Shown: positions 46,358-60,589 of the stretch, one piece after another
Layout: every line of letters starts with the position of its first letter
Numbering within the stretch: position 1 is the first letter of the stretch
From: Brevipalpus yothersi
Lineage: Eukaryota > Arthropoda > Arachnida > Trombidiformes > Tenuipalpidae
DNA: 64,000 nucleotides
Direction of reading: 5' to 3'
Assembly: GCA_003956705.1 (NCBI GenBank)
Contig: QZCP01000036.1
Coordinates: forward strand, 60,930 to 124,929
Notes under the pieces: generated by a model
Told to the model about the DNA's origin: nothing
Databases searched by the model: none
Seen by the model: the letters and a program-made list of their open reading frames with translations, nothing else
Translations under genes and position numbers: made by a program

Positions 46358-46840
46358 TCCAAGAGTCGATGCTATTTGAAAAGATTAGTTTCATCTATCT
46401 AACTGTTCTTTTCTCTCTCTCTCTTCCATGTCTCCTGTGAGCTGAGCAAGTCGGAACAGTATGTGTATATGTCTTCGCCTCTCATGTCATCATATATGTG
46501 AATCACTGTTTATATTGTACAAGAATGATCCATCTGAGAGGAAAAGATCAACACAATGGACGTCATCACCACCTCCTCCTCCACCTTCTTTTTTTCTCCT
46601 TTGATTTTATGCCTTATTGCCATCAAAGACAACAGGGTTCCAGTAGAAGTCCATACATTCACACACATGTATGCAATTGATCCACATACACAGAGGATTG
46701 AAAATGAAAGTCACGATGTCGATATTCAAAGTTCCATTAGGAATTCGATTCTCACATTCGCACAGATATATATTCTCACATTCATCCTAATGATCGGATG
46801 GACTTTGTTTACTGTTTGAATTGCATAGATTTCCACTTTT

Positions 46841-46842
<2 letters not shown>

Positions 46843-46891
<49 letters not shown>
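46843..46891. repeat. (CT)n microsatellite
   Basis: Perfect CT tract of nearly 50 bases. Confidence 0.97.
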
Positions 46892-46895
<4 letters not shown>

Positions 46896-47298
46896 CCCTC
46901 TTTCTTCCTCAATTTTCATGGTTCCTATTCTTTGGAACATTCCAACAGCTGACAATCAAAAAGTGGTCAAAATGAAAGAATAGTGATCCAAAAATGTTAG
47001 AACTCTATACTAACCCTCATGTTTGGAATACTCATTTGATTTGTCAAGAGTTTTCGAATTTTTTTGCCAAAGAATAGGAAGAAGAACTTTTATACATACA
47101 GAATATATTGCGTTGAAAAGTAAAATCAATCAAGTAGATGGTTTTAAAGGAAGTGAATCCTTTTCTGAGTGAACTGTTCTTCTCATGAGGAGAGGGAGAA
47201 TTCCTTTTCCCATAGCATACTACTGTAAAATCTATTTAAACTTTTCCTATAAGAATGCAAAATCTACATGATAATGGAAGAAAATGGTTCCGCACTGA

Positions 47299-47301
<3 letters not shown>

Positions 47302-47356
<55 letters not shown>
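47302..47356. repeat. (CT)n microsatellite
   Basis: Perfect CT tract of about 54 bases followed by a CTTT-rich run. Confidence 0.97.
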
Positions 47357-47357
<1 letters not shown>

Positions 47358-48444
47358 TCTTTCTTTCTTCCTTTCTTATTTAAAGCTGTACACTTATGAT
47401 GCCAATGTTGATATGCAAAAGGCTTGAGCTTGAGGGCTCATGTATAACTGCCATTCTAACTTTTTCTTATCATCAAACAGAATGATGATGAGAAACAACG
47501 GCCATTGACCTATGATGATAAAGATTATTTTGATGATGCAAGAACAAACGAAAATGAACGAAAATGGTATACTAGGAGAAGCATTATCATCGATGATCAT
47601 TTCATCAGAGAGGAATAGAGATGAGAGGAAATCAATGGATTAACCAGATACTCTGGATAAAATAATTTTGCTTCAAGTCTTATAGTTTTTCTCTTCTGAT
47701 CTTGATAGTCACTCAAATTGATTACCTTGATGGCTTTTGATCTTTCTAGGAACGAAAATCTTTTGTTAACCAAACAGTATAGTTCCCAGATGACTCTTTT
47801 ACTCCAAGTTCAATGAAATTCAAACAAACCAGAACAAGGTTTGTCAATATGCAGATCAAGACATGATGTCAAAGTTTGAAATTGACATGATGTAATAGAG
47901 TGAAATTCGTATATTAGCTTCATTTTATCGATATTTTTGTGGCTGAAAAAAATTTCATGTTTCTTTCCAACATTTTTTTCTACATGTATTCCTGGGTAGA
48001 CCAACAAAACCTCAAAATCTGTGGAAAATTCTTGAGTATGAGAAAAGGGTTCCTTAAATGATAGCAGCCCAAATAATAGCGAGGCAAGAGCCAAAAAACC
48101 ATTTATTTATCGGCAGATTGAAAATATATATCAGAGGCCATTCATCAAATATGATGGAAAATGAGTGTATTAAAAGGATGATGATATGAGTGAAAAAGAA
48201 GAAAAAATGGAAGCAATACACAGAGTATGTGAGAGAGAGAGAGAAAGAAAGAAGGATGCAGGCCATGGATGATGATCATACAGGAGGCTAAAAGTGATAG
48301 TCGAAAGAGAAGATGGAGAGTCAAGAAATATGAGGGATGAGAGTATGAGACAGCTAAGAGGAAGAGAAAGATGATAGAAGAACAGAGAGATTCTGATGAA
48401 TGTGAATATACGCTGAAAATAGCCAGTGCAATGTTCTGTGTATT

Positions 48445-48446
<2 letters not shown>

Positions 48447-48511
<65 letters not shown>
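48447..48511. repeat. (GA)n microsatellite
   Basis: Perfect GA tract of about 64 bases. Confidence 0.97.
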
Positions 48512-48514
<3 letters not shown>

Positions 48515-49596
48515 TAGCAGAGGAATAGTTCAGTGAAGATACAGACTGGGGAATGTTCAAACGAAATAAGTGCATATTTTAAGGATAGAAACAGTGCCTA
48601 GATCGAATTATTCATGAAGCGGAGGATTTTTTTCAGTAGGTCATTTATCAGCTGATCTATGGTTTGTCAACATCTCCATTCTATCCTTCTCTTATAGTCA
48701 TATTTTCTAGTTCATCTTCTCAACATTCAACATCCAAACGTCATCATCATACAGCATCGATTCCATATCATCTCTCGGTCTGTCTTTCTTCCTCTCTTTC
48801 TCTCTCTTTCTCTCTCTTTCTCTCTCTTCTCAACTCGTTCTACTAAACTACTTCTCTCACTGATCCTCTTGGCTGACTTATACTTCTCACAGATCATTTG
48901 CTAACATATCTTCATCTTCTTGCAACTCTCCAGCTTCCATTTCGATCCTATTCCGATACTTTTATGTGCATCCTCATCAAAAGGAATACTTTGAATAGTT
49001 CTCCAACCCGAAACACGATTTCACCTACTATTAATCATTCCTCATGATTCGACATCGATTAGAGTAACATATTGAAAATCTTTTTTCTCTCTCTCTCTCT
49101 CACTCTTTTTCCTTCACTTTGAGCTCTTGTTTCAGTTCATATTCATCCATGGCCGGAGTTTGCCACTTTTTGTTCCATTTTTCCATCTTTTGACTCGCTG
49201 GCAAGCTCATCCATCTCTTTTCCATCAGTCATCCTTCGAAAATGTCTCGAATATGGTGCAACAACCATGGAGAGTGATGGAAATCTGAAAGAAAATTTCC
49301 GTGTCTATGTGTATATATGTGTATCATGTAAAGATAGTATCAAGCAATGGAATTCGACCTCACATATGAGAAGACAGGGCTATCGACATGATGCAGTTTG
49401 AGGTCACCAAAACCAAAGAAGTAGGGAAGAGAGAAAACTTTTCCATCTGAATTCTGATCAGCTGTAGATTCAAAGTGATTGATTATCATGAGCAGATTAG
49501 GAGAATTGAGAATGGTTTCAACTTCCGACAAATTTCGATGATATACTGATCAAAACTATCATAGTTCATAGGTCATATTATATTTTGACATTTTTC

Positions 49597-49599
<3 letters not shown>

Positions 49600-49659
<60 letters not shown>
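49600..49659. repeat. (CT)n microsatellite
   Basis: Perfect CT tract of about 60 bases. Confidence 0.97.
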
Positions 49660-49661
<2 letters not shown>

Positions 49662-51029
49662 GAAAAATAGAGCAATTGCAGAGTATCATATTGATCCCAG
49701 GAAGAGAGCAATGATCTTTGTATTGGAAATCCAAATGTTCATAAATTGAACAATTTCATTCTTCATCACCTCGCTAACTTTATCAGCTTTCGATTTCATC
49801 ATGACGAATCATTGTTTTCATCAAACTCAATCAAGCAGATGATTTGAGGGTGTTAGAAAGTGTTTAACCTAGCGTCATTCTATTGCACCTCAATTGGAAA
49901 TTGTGTGTGTCCAGAATCGACCAGTTTTAAGAGGCACATGAGAAGAGAAAATATTTGATCCTTGCGGCAATTGATGAGGAGAAGCAAGAGCAAGGAAGAA
50001 AAGAAGAGAGAGAGAAAAAAAAATTCAGTGATCTCACCAGAACGAGGTGGAATCAAGCAGATGTGTCACATGCAGTATATATATACAGAATTCATCTTCA
50101 AAAGCGTTACACACTAGCAGCATGATGCAGCTTATGGATGAAAACTTGAAATCCATATAATCTCGAGGTATCAATGAGGGGGTAACTGCCACCCACTGTG
50201 TGTGTGTATACCCTAGTCACCCTTGATAGTGTTTGATTAATCAATTAATCATTAGCACTGGATGCTTGTTGTATATGTGTATGTGGATGCAATAAGAAGA
50301 GGGATGGAAAGTGTCTTGGGCATCAGGACATCGTCGTCATGATTATTATTGCCTTGATCAAAGTGATGAAGATCAGTCAACTTCTGGGAAGAGAGAGAGA
50401 AAAAATTTCCAGTTTTACTGGATGTTGAAAGAGATCGATCGTATCATCAACACGGGCTGATTCCGCAATATCAAAATAATATCGATTCCAACATCATTTT
50501 CACTATATTTTAAAGAAGAAAATATTAGACCGGTTTGCTTGTGTGTGTAGTTATGCAGAAGATAAATTTTTCAACTATCTTCTCTCATGATCATGTGTGT
50601 AACTTGTATTATGAGGCGTTAATAGTAATTACATACATACATCTTCAATGCAAACTGCTCCGTGAACAGTGTAATCAAGCCCCCAATTTGGCTTTATAAA
50701 TCTTGGAGGTTCTCACTTTTTTGTATCAGAATTTTGCATTTCGATATATGATTACTTTTCTCTTCCATCGATGAGCTCACAAAATTCTTCCAGCATGAAA
50801 AAAGGGAGAAAAAGTTTCTCTGTATCGATCTTAACTTGAGAGTTTCTGGATACCTCCTTTTCTCTGTCCAGAATACATATTTTGGGGTTGAGAGCTTGTT
50901 TAAAAGAAATGAAGTTCAAAGATGAAATATTTGTTCAACAACACATAACCCATCTAGTGAGCTTGACAAAATTAGGGCAAATGTTCTTCTGGTAGAACAT
51001 TGGGAAGAAGTAGCTTCCTTAAGGGAAAC

Positions 51030-51033
<4 letters not shown>

Positions 51034-51092
<59 letters not shown>
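51034..51092. repeat. (GA)n microsatellite
   Basis: Perfect GA tract of about 58 bases. Confidence 0.97.
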
Positions 51093-51095
<3 letters not shown>

Positions 51096-53066
51096 TTTTG
51101 GCTCGAAAGCCTCTGTAAGTAATAGGCAAGAATAGGATGAAGGGCAAGAACCCTGACAGGACGAATGAGATGAGGCGGCAGAAGATGGATAAGTATCATG
51201 GATGATTCGATAAAGTGATGTATTCTGGTGACACTTTCTCTGGAATCTATCAGTAAGGTGCATCTGTCTCCAATTCTCTAGAATTGTTCTTTGCTTCTGT
51301 TTTATTTCTTTCTCTCTTGGACAACTTTTCCCTCCAAAAAGACACTATCTACACCCATGTATTACTGGTTTGAACGGCTAAAATATTTAATATATCTATT
51401 TATCTCAAGTTTTTATAAAAAAGGTTCGTTCGGAGCCTGATAGGCTTAAGAGAAGAGAATAAAAACAAATGAAAACAAACCAGAAAATTTTATCGTCCTC
51501 AGATCAGTTAATTATCATTATCTAGATTTCATCCTAAGAACGAAAGTGAGTCCCATGTAAGAGAGAGAGAGAGTGAGAGAGAGAGAGAGAGACTGAAATT
51601 CTCAGCATCTCGTCTCTCTTTCTATCATGATGGCCTAGCATATTTCCAGTTCTTCTAGACCACCATCCATCATCCGTTTCCAACTCACTTTCATCTCTCT
51701 CTCTCTCTCTCTCTCATTCCAGGCATCCTTCTCAGAGAGCAAAAGAAGAGAGAGAGATGAGTATTACTTATTATGTCACTGCGTTCACATCGCGAATTGC
51801 GGTGAGATGTGAAGCTTGATGCGTAGTGATGTGCTCTATGCTCTCTGTGTTTTGTCCCCATCTTTCATGAGCATCTTTCAAAGCAAACTTTGTGGTGTTT
51901 GTGTGTTCACCATTCTTGTGTGTGTGTATATGTTGTGTATATGTGTGTTTCAAGTGAGTGAGATGAGAGAGTGCACTTAACTTTCATCAACCGGCGTCAT
52001 TTTTATCCCTGAATTTTGTTCCAAAAAGAAACGATAACACACACAAAATAATCATACACACTTATACACCGATACACATACATACATAGAAGTGGTATGT
52101 GTTTGCGTATTTGTATGTGTTTTCATTCTGTATACTGGTGAATATCATCACAAACAAAGTGTGTGTAAAATAATTGAGAAAAGTTTTTGTAACACGAAAA
52201 AAGATTATTTACTAGTTTATTCCACACATATTATCAATTGGAATTTTTTTCTCTCCCCATCCAGATTCTGTTCGACAAATATCAGTGAATATACACTTCC
52301 ACTGGTCAGCAACAACAACGATCAACCGGACAGTAGACAAAATTAACCTTGCAACCGGCAACAACGTTATATCATCATTATTCTTCTATCAGCACTACAC
52401 AAAGGATCGACAAAAAGTTTTTCTTCCAGCCATAAAGACATCCCCAAAAAAAAGACTACATCTTTGTGTATTCATCGTACTGTGATTGATCTGATTGATC
52501 ATGACTAACCGGGCATCCATCGGCCCTTTATGTGTGATGAATCCAGTGAGTGTGATAAAATTCTTCCCGCCACAATAGATAGTTGCAAATAATTTGCAAG
52601 ATACTTATCATTTTCACACTTTCTTCGTCTTGTTATTCTTCTTCTCCTATTCATGATGTTTCATCATCACCATTCAGCATCATCTCCATCTTCGTTACCA
52701 TCTTTTTCTTTTTCTTCTTCTTCCTCATCTTTTCCAGCACATGCACAATGTGGAATCATCATATTTTCTTCATCTTCTTCGTTGATTCTTCGCCATCATC
52801 ATCGAAACGTCACTTAGACACACTTTTTCACTCTCTCTCTCTCTCTCAATCTCAGCATCCACATTTGCCCAAGTGAACCATACAGACACCGATTAATCTG
52901 CTCTTTCTCACAAACACTTCGAAATTTCGAAATACTTGAATAAGCATAATAATAGTAATAATAATTGTAATTTATTGTACATCAATAGTCACCCAAATCA
53001 AATCAAATCATTTTTCTCTCTCTTCTCAAATCTGTTCAAACGATTTACAATACACGAAAGAGCATC

Positions 53067-54122
53067 ATGATGATAGGCACACAATGTGAAGTTAAATTAT
53101 TTCTTCTACTATTCATATTCAATTCAACTGGTGCCAATAGATCATCAGCATCACCACAGCTACAAGAAACGATATCGTCTGTTGGTGATACAACCGAATC
53201 AATAGTGACTATTGTGCCAAGCAATGTATTGATGTCAATTGTGGTCACCAATCATAGTGGTTACCGTAGTTCATGGTCTCCGATGAGCTTGATTACAAGT
53301 GCCAATCTAGATGATGTTAATGATGATGATAAAATTGGCGATAATATGCCTTCCAGTTCCATAAATATTCCTAGATTAACAAATTATGATGATCATGATG
53401 ATCATCATTTAGCGAAATCTTTTTCATCGATTGCCGCCAACAATCAAGACAGTCGTGAATCGTTAACAATTGTTGCCGGTGACCGTCGACAGGTGATCAA
53501 TCAACCGATGACCACAGATAATCCTCAAAATGATTCATTATCATCCACACCATCATCATCAGATGAACTTCATCTGGTGTATGGACCAAACAGTTTACGA
53601 TCAAGTGATGGTCCATTGATAACTATCGGTATGGATTCAAAACAATTGGAAGAACAATTAGGTCCCGTTCGAGAAGCCCTACTGACCACATGGGCGATGA
53701 CCATAATATATTCAATAATTTACATAACCGGTGTGATTGGTAACATATGTACATGTGTTGTTATTAAGCGTAATCGTTATATGCACACTTCGGTTAATTA
53801 TTATCTATTCAGTTTGGCCATATCCGATCTGTTGTTACTCAATTTTGGTCTACCAGTTGAAATGTATATAATATGGAATCGATATCCATACATTTTTGGT
53901 GCATACTTTTGTGTATTTCGTGCATTCATATCGGAATGTTCAACAAATGCATCAATATTGACCATCACTGCATTCACAATTGAACGATACATGGCCATAT
54001 GTCATCCTATTCGAGCTCACACCATGTCACAGCCTATTCGAGCATTAAAAATAATACTCGGTGTTTGGGCAATCAGTGTTCTGGCAGCCATGCCGATGGC
54101 TGCACCAATGGACATAGTTTAC
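53067..54122 (+). CDS. Pyrokinin/CAPA-type neuropeptide GPCR, first coding exon (partial)
   Basis: Encodes residues 1-352 of a rhodopsin-family receptor; the exon ends in phase 0 at TAC|GTGAGT. The start (ATG ATG, with MMIGTQCEVKLFLLLFIFNS) gives a likely signal peptide. A low-complexity extracellular region of about 205 residues, with NHS and NDS glycosylation sites, precedes TM1 (about 206-234, Asn226 in GVIGN). TM2 (about 243-268) has LAISDLL with Asp254. WNRYPYIFG precedes Cys282, the disulfide Cys at the top of TM3, which contains STNASILTITAFT and ends in ERY (306-308). TM4 spans about 325-345. NRYMHT, NYYLFSLAISDLLLL and ICHP...HTMS match insect pyrokinin and CAPA receptors, relatives of vertebrate neuromedin U receptors. 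TM5 to TM7 must lie on later exons not found before the window ends, so the next intron is probably long. Subtype is inferred. Confidence 0.88.
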
Positions 54123-56914
54123 GTGAGTATATCAATGAATTTTTATTGTTTTATTTTTTTCTCTCCAATAATTTGAAAAATTCTGAGAAGGACCAAAGTT
54201 TCCATGTGTAAGTGTGTATGGGAAAGCGGGAAAACTGTGGGAAAAAAGTAATTGTCATCACCAATTGTAATGGAATGAAGTTAATCTCAATCTCATTTGA
54301 TTTGATTTGACTTTTTCCCCAACAAATTGAAGTTCATCTACACATGATCCTAACCATATTGATCAGAGATAGAAAATATTCTCTTCCAAATGCTATCAGA
54401 TAATCCAATTGTCATGTAAGGAGAGAAGAGAAGAGAGAAAGACAATCTCTCTCTCTCTTTTTCTCTTTATTTGGCAGTAGAAATACTAGATCTAATTAGA
54501 ATCTGTCCCAACCGATCGATCACATGGACTGTTGATGGAATTTTCATTAGTTATACTAAAGTGAGGAAAAACCTGAGGCTAGTTCAGTGTTGAGGCTAAA
54601 TAAAAGGTGGAAATAAAAATCAAGTCAATAGGGAAACAATTCCAAATAGCTCCACACTCACACCTGATGGTTGAAACAGGTAATTTCTTTGAATAAGATT
54701 TGCCTATACATTATGCTAATTCTATTAGTCTGATTGGCATCTTTACTAATGATGATAGAGACATGGGAAATGAGGAAAAAAGAAATTCACACATTAAATC
54801 CAGCCAGCCAAATAAGTTGCAAAGTAAAGTGAATTGAGCGGTCTTTGGGAATCTAGTAATAGATTGACAATTTGCATTTTTCCAACAGCTTATCTGGAAA
54901 ATGTGTTGATTGTTCAATAAAAAGAAGAAAGCAAAAGAAAAAGATAAAGGAAGAAAGAAAGAAAGGAAGAAAGAGAGAGAGGGAGAGATCGGAAAAAACA
55001 CTCAAGTGATCAACAAATAGAACAGTATAAGATGTTTATAACCATCTCAATCATATCAGTCTGATGTGAGAAAAGTTCTAATAGCCTTGAAACTCCCATA
55101 GATAAAGTTCGATGAGCGTGAGAAGTACAACTACTGGTTGATATTGATGTACTTCCCATTCACGTTGATGCTTATGGCGTAGAATGCCTATCCGGCGAAT
55201 TATTATGCATCATCTTATTAAAGTGATGAACATTCAGCATCTTTTTCGATAAGATTGAGAGGGAAGAAAAAGAAGGAAGTTGATAAAATTGGTAGATTCT
55301 GTTCAGAGGAAATGGCTCCAATGAATCGTGTGTCTGTCTACATGTAAATATTAGCTCATTCAGCCTGAAGGAATGAAGATGATGAACAATTGCTTCGAGA
55401 AAATTTTGCATGTATTTTCTCCTGATTTACTCAGCATTCTCTCTCTCTTCCAGTAGCTTGCCTGCCATGATGACAGTTTTCATCAGTTTCTTCTCTGAAG
55501 GATGAAAAAGATGAGAAAAAGAAGGTTATCGTGTCAAATTTTCCCAAAAACTCAGCTAAATTATGAGCAATCATGTTTACACCAACAGATTCGGAGGTTT
55601 AATTTAAAATGCGATTGAAAAATCTCTTCCAACAGCATTTCAATTAGAATACAATTCTTTCTTTTATCTGACACTTTTGTGCAAGATGTTCATTTCATTG
55701 AGTTAATCTGGAAACTTTAATGGGAAAATTGGGTCCTATCTCTTCATTAGGAGTAGAAAAATTCCCCAATAACATTCTTGAAATTCTAACAAGTGTAAGT
55801 ATTTTGAGCAAAATTCACTCAAATACAGTGAGCAAACAGAACTTCATCCAAATGTCAATGAGAAAATCAATGTAGACCTCGAATGTCAACGAATCACAAA
55901 GTAAAATAGAGAGAGAGAGAGAGAAAAGAAGGCTTGTTTGAGTAATTATCCTAGTCATAAACACCAATTGACAAGTGGAGGCAAGTTGCAAAGATTTGCA
56001 TAGATTTGAATTAGAATTCGTGGAAAGTCCAAATTTTCTGCTAAATCAAAGATCATTAGTTGACTAGTTTCGGTTTCCATTCAATGCATCAGTAACCCTT
56101 TCACCATGCTTTTTCGTGAACTTTTCATGATGAGCATAACCATTGAATGATTGTCATCCAAATTTTGCATGACATTTAAGGTTGAAAAGCTCATCATCAT
56201 ATCGGTAAGGAACGATGCTCTTTCTCTCCATCCTCCCCTTTCCACACTGTGGGTGGTTCAGCATGATAAATCGAAGTACATGTGAGCTCTTTTTCATTCT
56301 CATGAGAAATGGAATCAGTTCACTGAATTGTGTCGAAAAGAAAGAATTCAAGTTCAATTTGATACTGAATATTACCCATGTGCCCTTGTTTAGTATCTTC
56401 AACTATCTTTGGCAAGGTTAAATTGATTGAGGCATACTAACTCATTTTGGCTGCCATGCAACTTGACATATTCACCAGTTTTGCATGCTTGTTTATAAAT
56501 ATGCATACAATCTATTCCCCAAACGAACGAGGTAGAAAGTAAGTAAGTAAGTTAGCAAGAGAGAGAGAGCTGATTAATGGTTGTTTCATTTCACCGCATT
56601 TCATTTGAACTTTTTTCCCTCTACTTTCACTGTGAATCCTATTTCTAGCTATCATTGACATTTTTTGGTGACTTGTATTCACTTGAGCATTGAGATATTC
56701 AACATTCTTCCAGTAGTAATGGCAGTGGGTAAAACTGTTTGAGTAGGTATATATGTGTACAATCAAGAGATAGAAAATAGAAATTTTTTCTGATGAAAAA
56801 ATAGGGGTTACTCAATCCAAATTCATCAGAGTAATCGAACGAGAGAAAAATTGTGCGTATATTCTCATAATAAGGCTCTTTTATTTTTCGAGAAGAGAAA
56901 AATTCGAAAACATG

Positions 56915-56948
<34 letters not shown>

Positions 56949-57129
56949 CTGGATTGCAACAATATTTTGTCATAATACATAGTTTCCAGCTAGAATGACT
57001 CTTGTGTTCTCTTGCAACATTAACCTCAAGTATTGTGGGCTTACAACTGGAGAAGATTTCAAAGTTTTTCTCAATGGCCCAGAGAGAAAAATTTGGGCTT
57101 CAACCCATTAACGTAATCTCTGTAGAGCA

Positions 57130-57160
<31 letters not shown>

Positions 57161-57846
57161 TCCTTCTGGAAGGTGTCGTAAATTTACGCCATTGGTTAAA
57201 TGTTACAAATTTTGAAGCAGAAGAAGAACAAGAAATCAGCTAATTGTGATCTTCTTCTTCTTGAGACTTCTTCACACTTGGCCTGATAGCGTTTAATGGT
57301 AGATCTGAGACACTTGAGAGTATTTGATCCCCTGTCGCCTCTTCTTTTTGGCAATTATTGTACCATTCAAAATCTGTACCAAGTCTAGAATAATCTGGAA
57401 AATTGAGATATAAAATGGCTATATATTGAATATTTAAGTAGTGGACTTTGTTTCATCAAGCGGCTTGTTTGTGTTACCCAAAACACAGGCAAAAAGATGA
57501 ATATATTTGAAAAGCAATTTGATGAGGGCAACATTTGGATTCATATGGCAGTATGGACTCGATATTTCCACTCGACTAACACTATGTGGACATTACGTGA
57601 TCGTTTTGTGAATGAAGTTCAAAACTTCAATGTAACCATTGTAACTGGGCAACTTACAGAGGAATGAAAAGAGAGAGAGAGAGAGAAAATTTTCCTCGGA
57701 CAGAGGATTTATCTTCTCGTAAAGTCAATTTTTCTCTGGTTTTGTTTGCCTTGAGACTTCATACTACATTGGAATACAACTCCACTGACATACACAAGTC
57801 AGAAGACTTTTAGGGAAAAATTCCAGCAAGTTTGGCCTAAATTTTT

Positions 57847-57847
<1 letters not shown>

Positions 57848-57898
<51 letters not shown>
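57848..57898. repeat. (CT)n microsatellite
   Basis: Perfect CT tract of about 50 bases. Confidence 0.97.
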
Positions 57899-57900
<2 letters not shown>

Positions 57901-59051
57901 TAAAGCTTCACTTTGCTGATGATAAGCTAGTTACAGAGGAATTTATCGTCTCTCTGTTCTAGAGAAAACCATCAAAGCTATCTGAAGCTAATAGAAGTGC
58001 AAAGCATGGCTCATTGTCACTCATGACAAGAAAAATTCATTCTTCAGATAGGATGAGAAGAAGTTTCATTGAGACAATTTTCAACCATTATCATATAAAC
58101 AACAGCATGATGTATTTTTTTTCGGAAGTTATTCATAGATGACCATGACTTGTATTGGGAATAGAATTCAATTTATGAGTCTTCATCAAGATGCCATAGA
58201 TGATTATGTATAAACCCAATTTTGGAGGACATGTGTACAAAGTTCATGGAGGTTCATGAGAGAAGAGAACATATATATCAGAATACACCTATAGAAATGT
58301 ATATTCCCCTATAAAAAGGCTCATAAAATGATTCTATTGGAGCGAAAAGTAGTGTCCATCTTTTTGGCTTCTTTAGATAAGCTGTTTGATTGAATTCTAT
58401 TGATCAGAGATCTATTGCCAGAATTGATACTTTCTTTTATAGGGTTGAGAAGAGAGAATGAAATAGACTGTTATAAAATGAGAGAGAGAGATGATAGCAA
58501 ATACAATCATCGAAAATCTTTTCCCAATCCTCTTACGTGAAAGATTTGTATCTGACGAGATTGTATCTTATTCGCAATACTTAGGGGGTCAAGTTCGATT
58601 AGATTATTGCAACGAATTGTGATACCTTGTAGCTGTAAATAAGAAATAGCTGATTAAATGATAATCAGAATTAGTTATGGAGAGAGAACCATTCATTCTA
58701 TTTTCCGACCAATCGCTTTGAACAAACAGCTTGTCCTATCTTGGGTTCATTGAGTCAAGTCATGAGAAAGTTCTACTATTCATTTCTTTGGGACAAAATT
58801 TCATTCATGAATATCTCTCAGATTCGCCTTCCAACCTATCTGACTTGTTTCCACTTCGTTCATGAGTATTTTCAGTTCCTGCTAAACTTCTCCAGCTTCC
58901 AGCTTCTGATTCAAAAACTTTTACTAACTTTTTTCCACGTTAATTCTACGAGCTTTCTTCTCACATGATAAAACAGGAAAATGTTGCTCCTAAGGAAATA
59001 TTCTGATTTCCCATAAAGAATTAGTAGAAAAAAAAGATTGACAAATTCTCC

Positions 59052-59058
<7 letters not shown>

Positions 59059-59107
<49 letters not shown>
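59059..59107. repeat. (CT)n microsatellite
   Basis: Perfect CT tract of about 48 bases. Confidence 0.97.
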
Positions 59108-59109
<2 letters not shown>

Positions 59110-59870
59110 GGATTTAATCATATTGTACACTGAACTTATAATAATACCCATCATTTGGGGATCATTACTGTCTCACTTCTCTCTGATGACTTGTTTCATC
59201 ATAATGGCTAAATTGATACAAGCAGATTTCATAACTAGACAGCTAGTAGTGAACCCTAGTCGGTGAAGCTCTTAACATTGTTTCATGGAAACGATTCTAA
59301 CTTTTTTCAAAGAATCATTGCCTAGTTCTGTCAAATACTTTCGAGGCTGCAACAGATCATCAGAAGGGATCTTTTCATGAACTTTTGTGTGTGTGTTTCT
59401 GTTAAACTTAAGGCCACTCATTGTCCATTTTATGGTTACTGTCATTATCAAAACAATTTGTGCTGGATTAGAGGAGCTTTTACTTGTGCTCTATCGAACA
59501 ATGATCCTAATCATGAGAAAAGGCTAACAAGAACCCTTCCAGATGAGCGAGTGTATTCCAGTGAGTCTGATCCTACGAATAGGTGGCATATACTATGGTA
59601 TAGTATGTGAAAGATATCTCAAATGAATCGAAGTTTCAAAGATTGATGAGAGTAAAGGGAATATTTATCTGGATAGAGAGAATCTAGTGAGATGATGGTT
59701 TCACCCAGACAAGTCATTTGGCTTAAGGGCGTGAGGAAGAAAATGAAAATTTGAGTTACCAAAGGAGTAAGTCATTACTATAACTGTTTCAATTTTATCA
59801 TCATGGTAAAGAGTGATTTGATATAATTTCGAAAAGCTAGGGGAAATGTTAACTCTTTATGAGAAATATG

Positions 59871-59874
<4 letters not shown>

Positions 59875-59941
<67 letters not shown>
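59875..59941. repeat. (GA)n microsatellite
   Basis: Perfect GA tract of about 66 bases. Confidence 0.97.
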
Positions 59942-59946
<5 letters not shown>

Positions 59947-60549
59947 AAACAAAATGATGATGAAAAAGGGTGAAAAATTTTGAATATACTCGCTGAATAA
60001 ATTGGACAAATGCTTGAGGGAACCATATACATGTATGTGGATACACGAATGAATATAAATACATCTATTCATATTCGTATATAGTGAATCGTCGAAAAAT
60101 ATCATCTCCTCAGAAAAAGTATTGAACATATGATTATGGGCCTCCAAATGCCCTAGAGGAATGTGCTCAATGTGTGAAAGTGTATGTTTTATCCCCATGA
60201 ATAATCGTGTCTGTCTTGAAATATCATGATTATCACTTGGTTATCTGTGTAATTTTTTCTTCTCAACTCTTCTGGGCAAAGTATCTCAAATTTTTCTCCT
60301 CCTCTGGCTTACTTATTCCATTTGACAGCAAATATATGCACTTATTTTTCACTCAAATTGTCACCACATTTACGACATGTAGTGTCAGCAGAATGGCTTC
60401 TGATATGCATCCATGAAAAAAATGCAAATTTACAGTTGTGAAAATTAATTTTGACACATCTTGTCCCTTCAGATGAATATTTTCCCATGTAATTTAATCA
60501 ATTGAAGACACCGAGTGGTTCCTGAATACAGATCAATGTTTCAATGTTC

Positions 60550-60552
<3 letters not shown>

Positions 60553-60586
<34 letters not shown>
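60553..60586. repeat. (GA)n microsatellite
   Basis: Perfect GA tract of about 34 bases. Confidence 0.96.

Positions 60587-60589
<3 letters not shown>

Larger units (their letters stand above)
33705..53066. other. Long gene-poor stretch upstream of the receptor gene
   Basis: About 19 kb in which I find no supported gene. It is dominated by AT-rich sequence and many GA/CT tracts (listed separately) plus a 185-base gap. Pyrimidine-rich runs near 36.5 and 52.6 kb give Phe/Ser/Leu reading frames that look repeat-derived. The last kilobase may hold untranslated 5' exons of the receptor gene starting at 53067. Confidence 0.5.

Noticed and set aside
57497..57667. 56-codon frame starting MNIFEKQFDEGNIWIHMAVW
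   Set aside because: Looks mildly protein-like but shows no match to the missing receptor exons and no clear donor or partner exon.
59377..59610. 77-codon Cys-containing frame considered as a receptor exon
   Set aside because: It has no TM5-TM7 features and no acceptor in the correct phase 0 leading into it.
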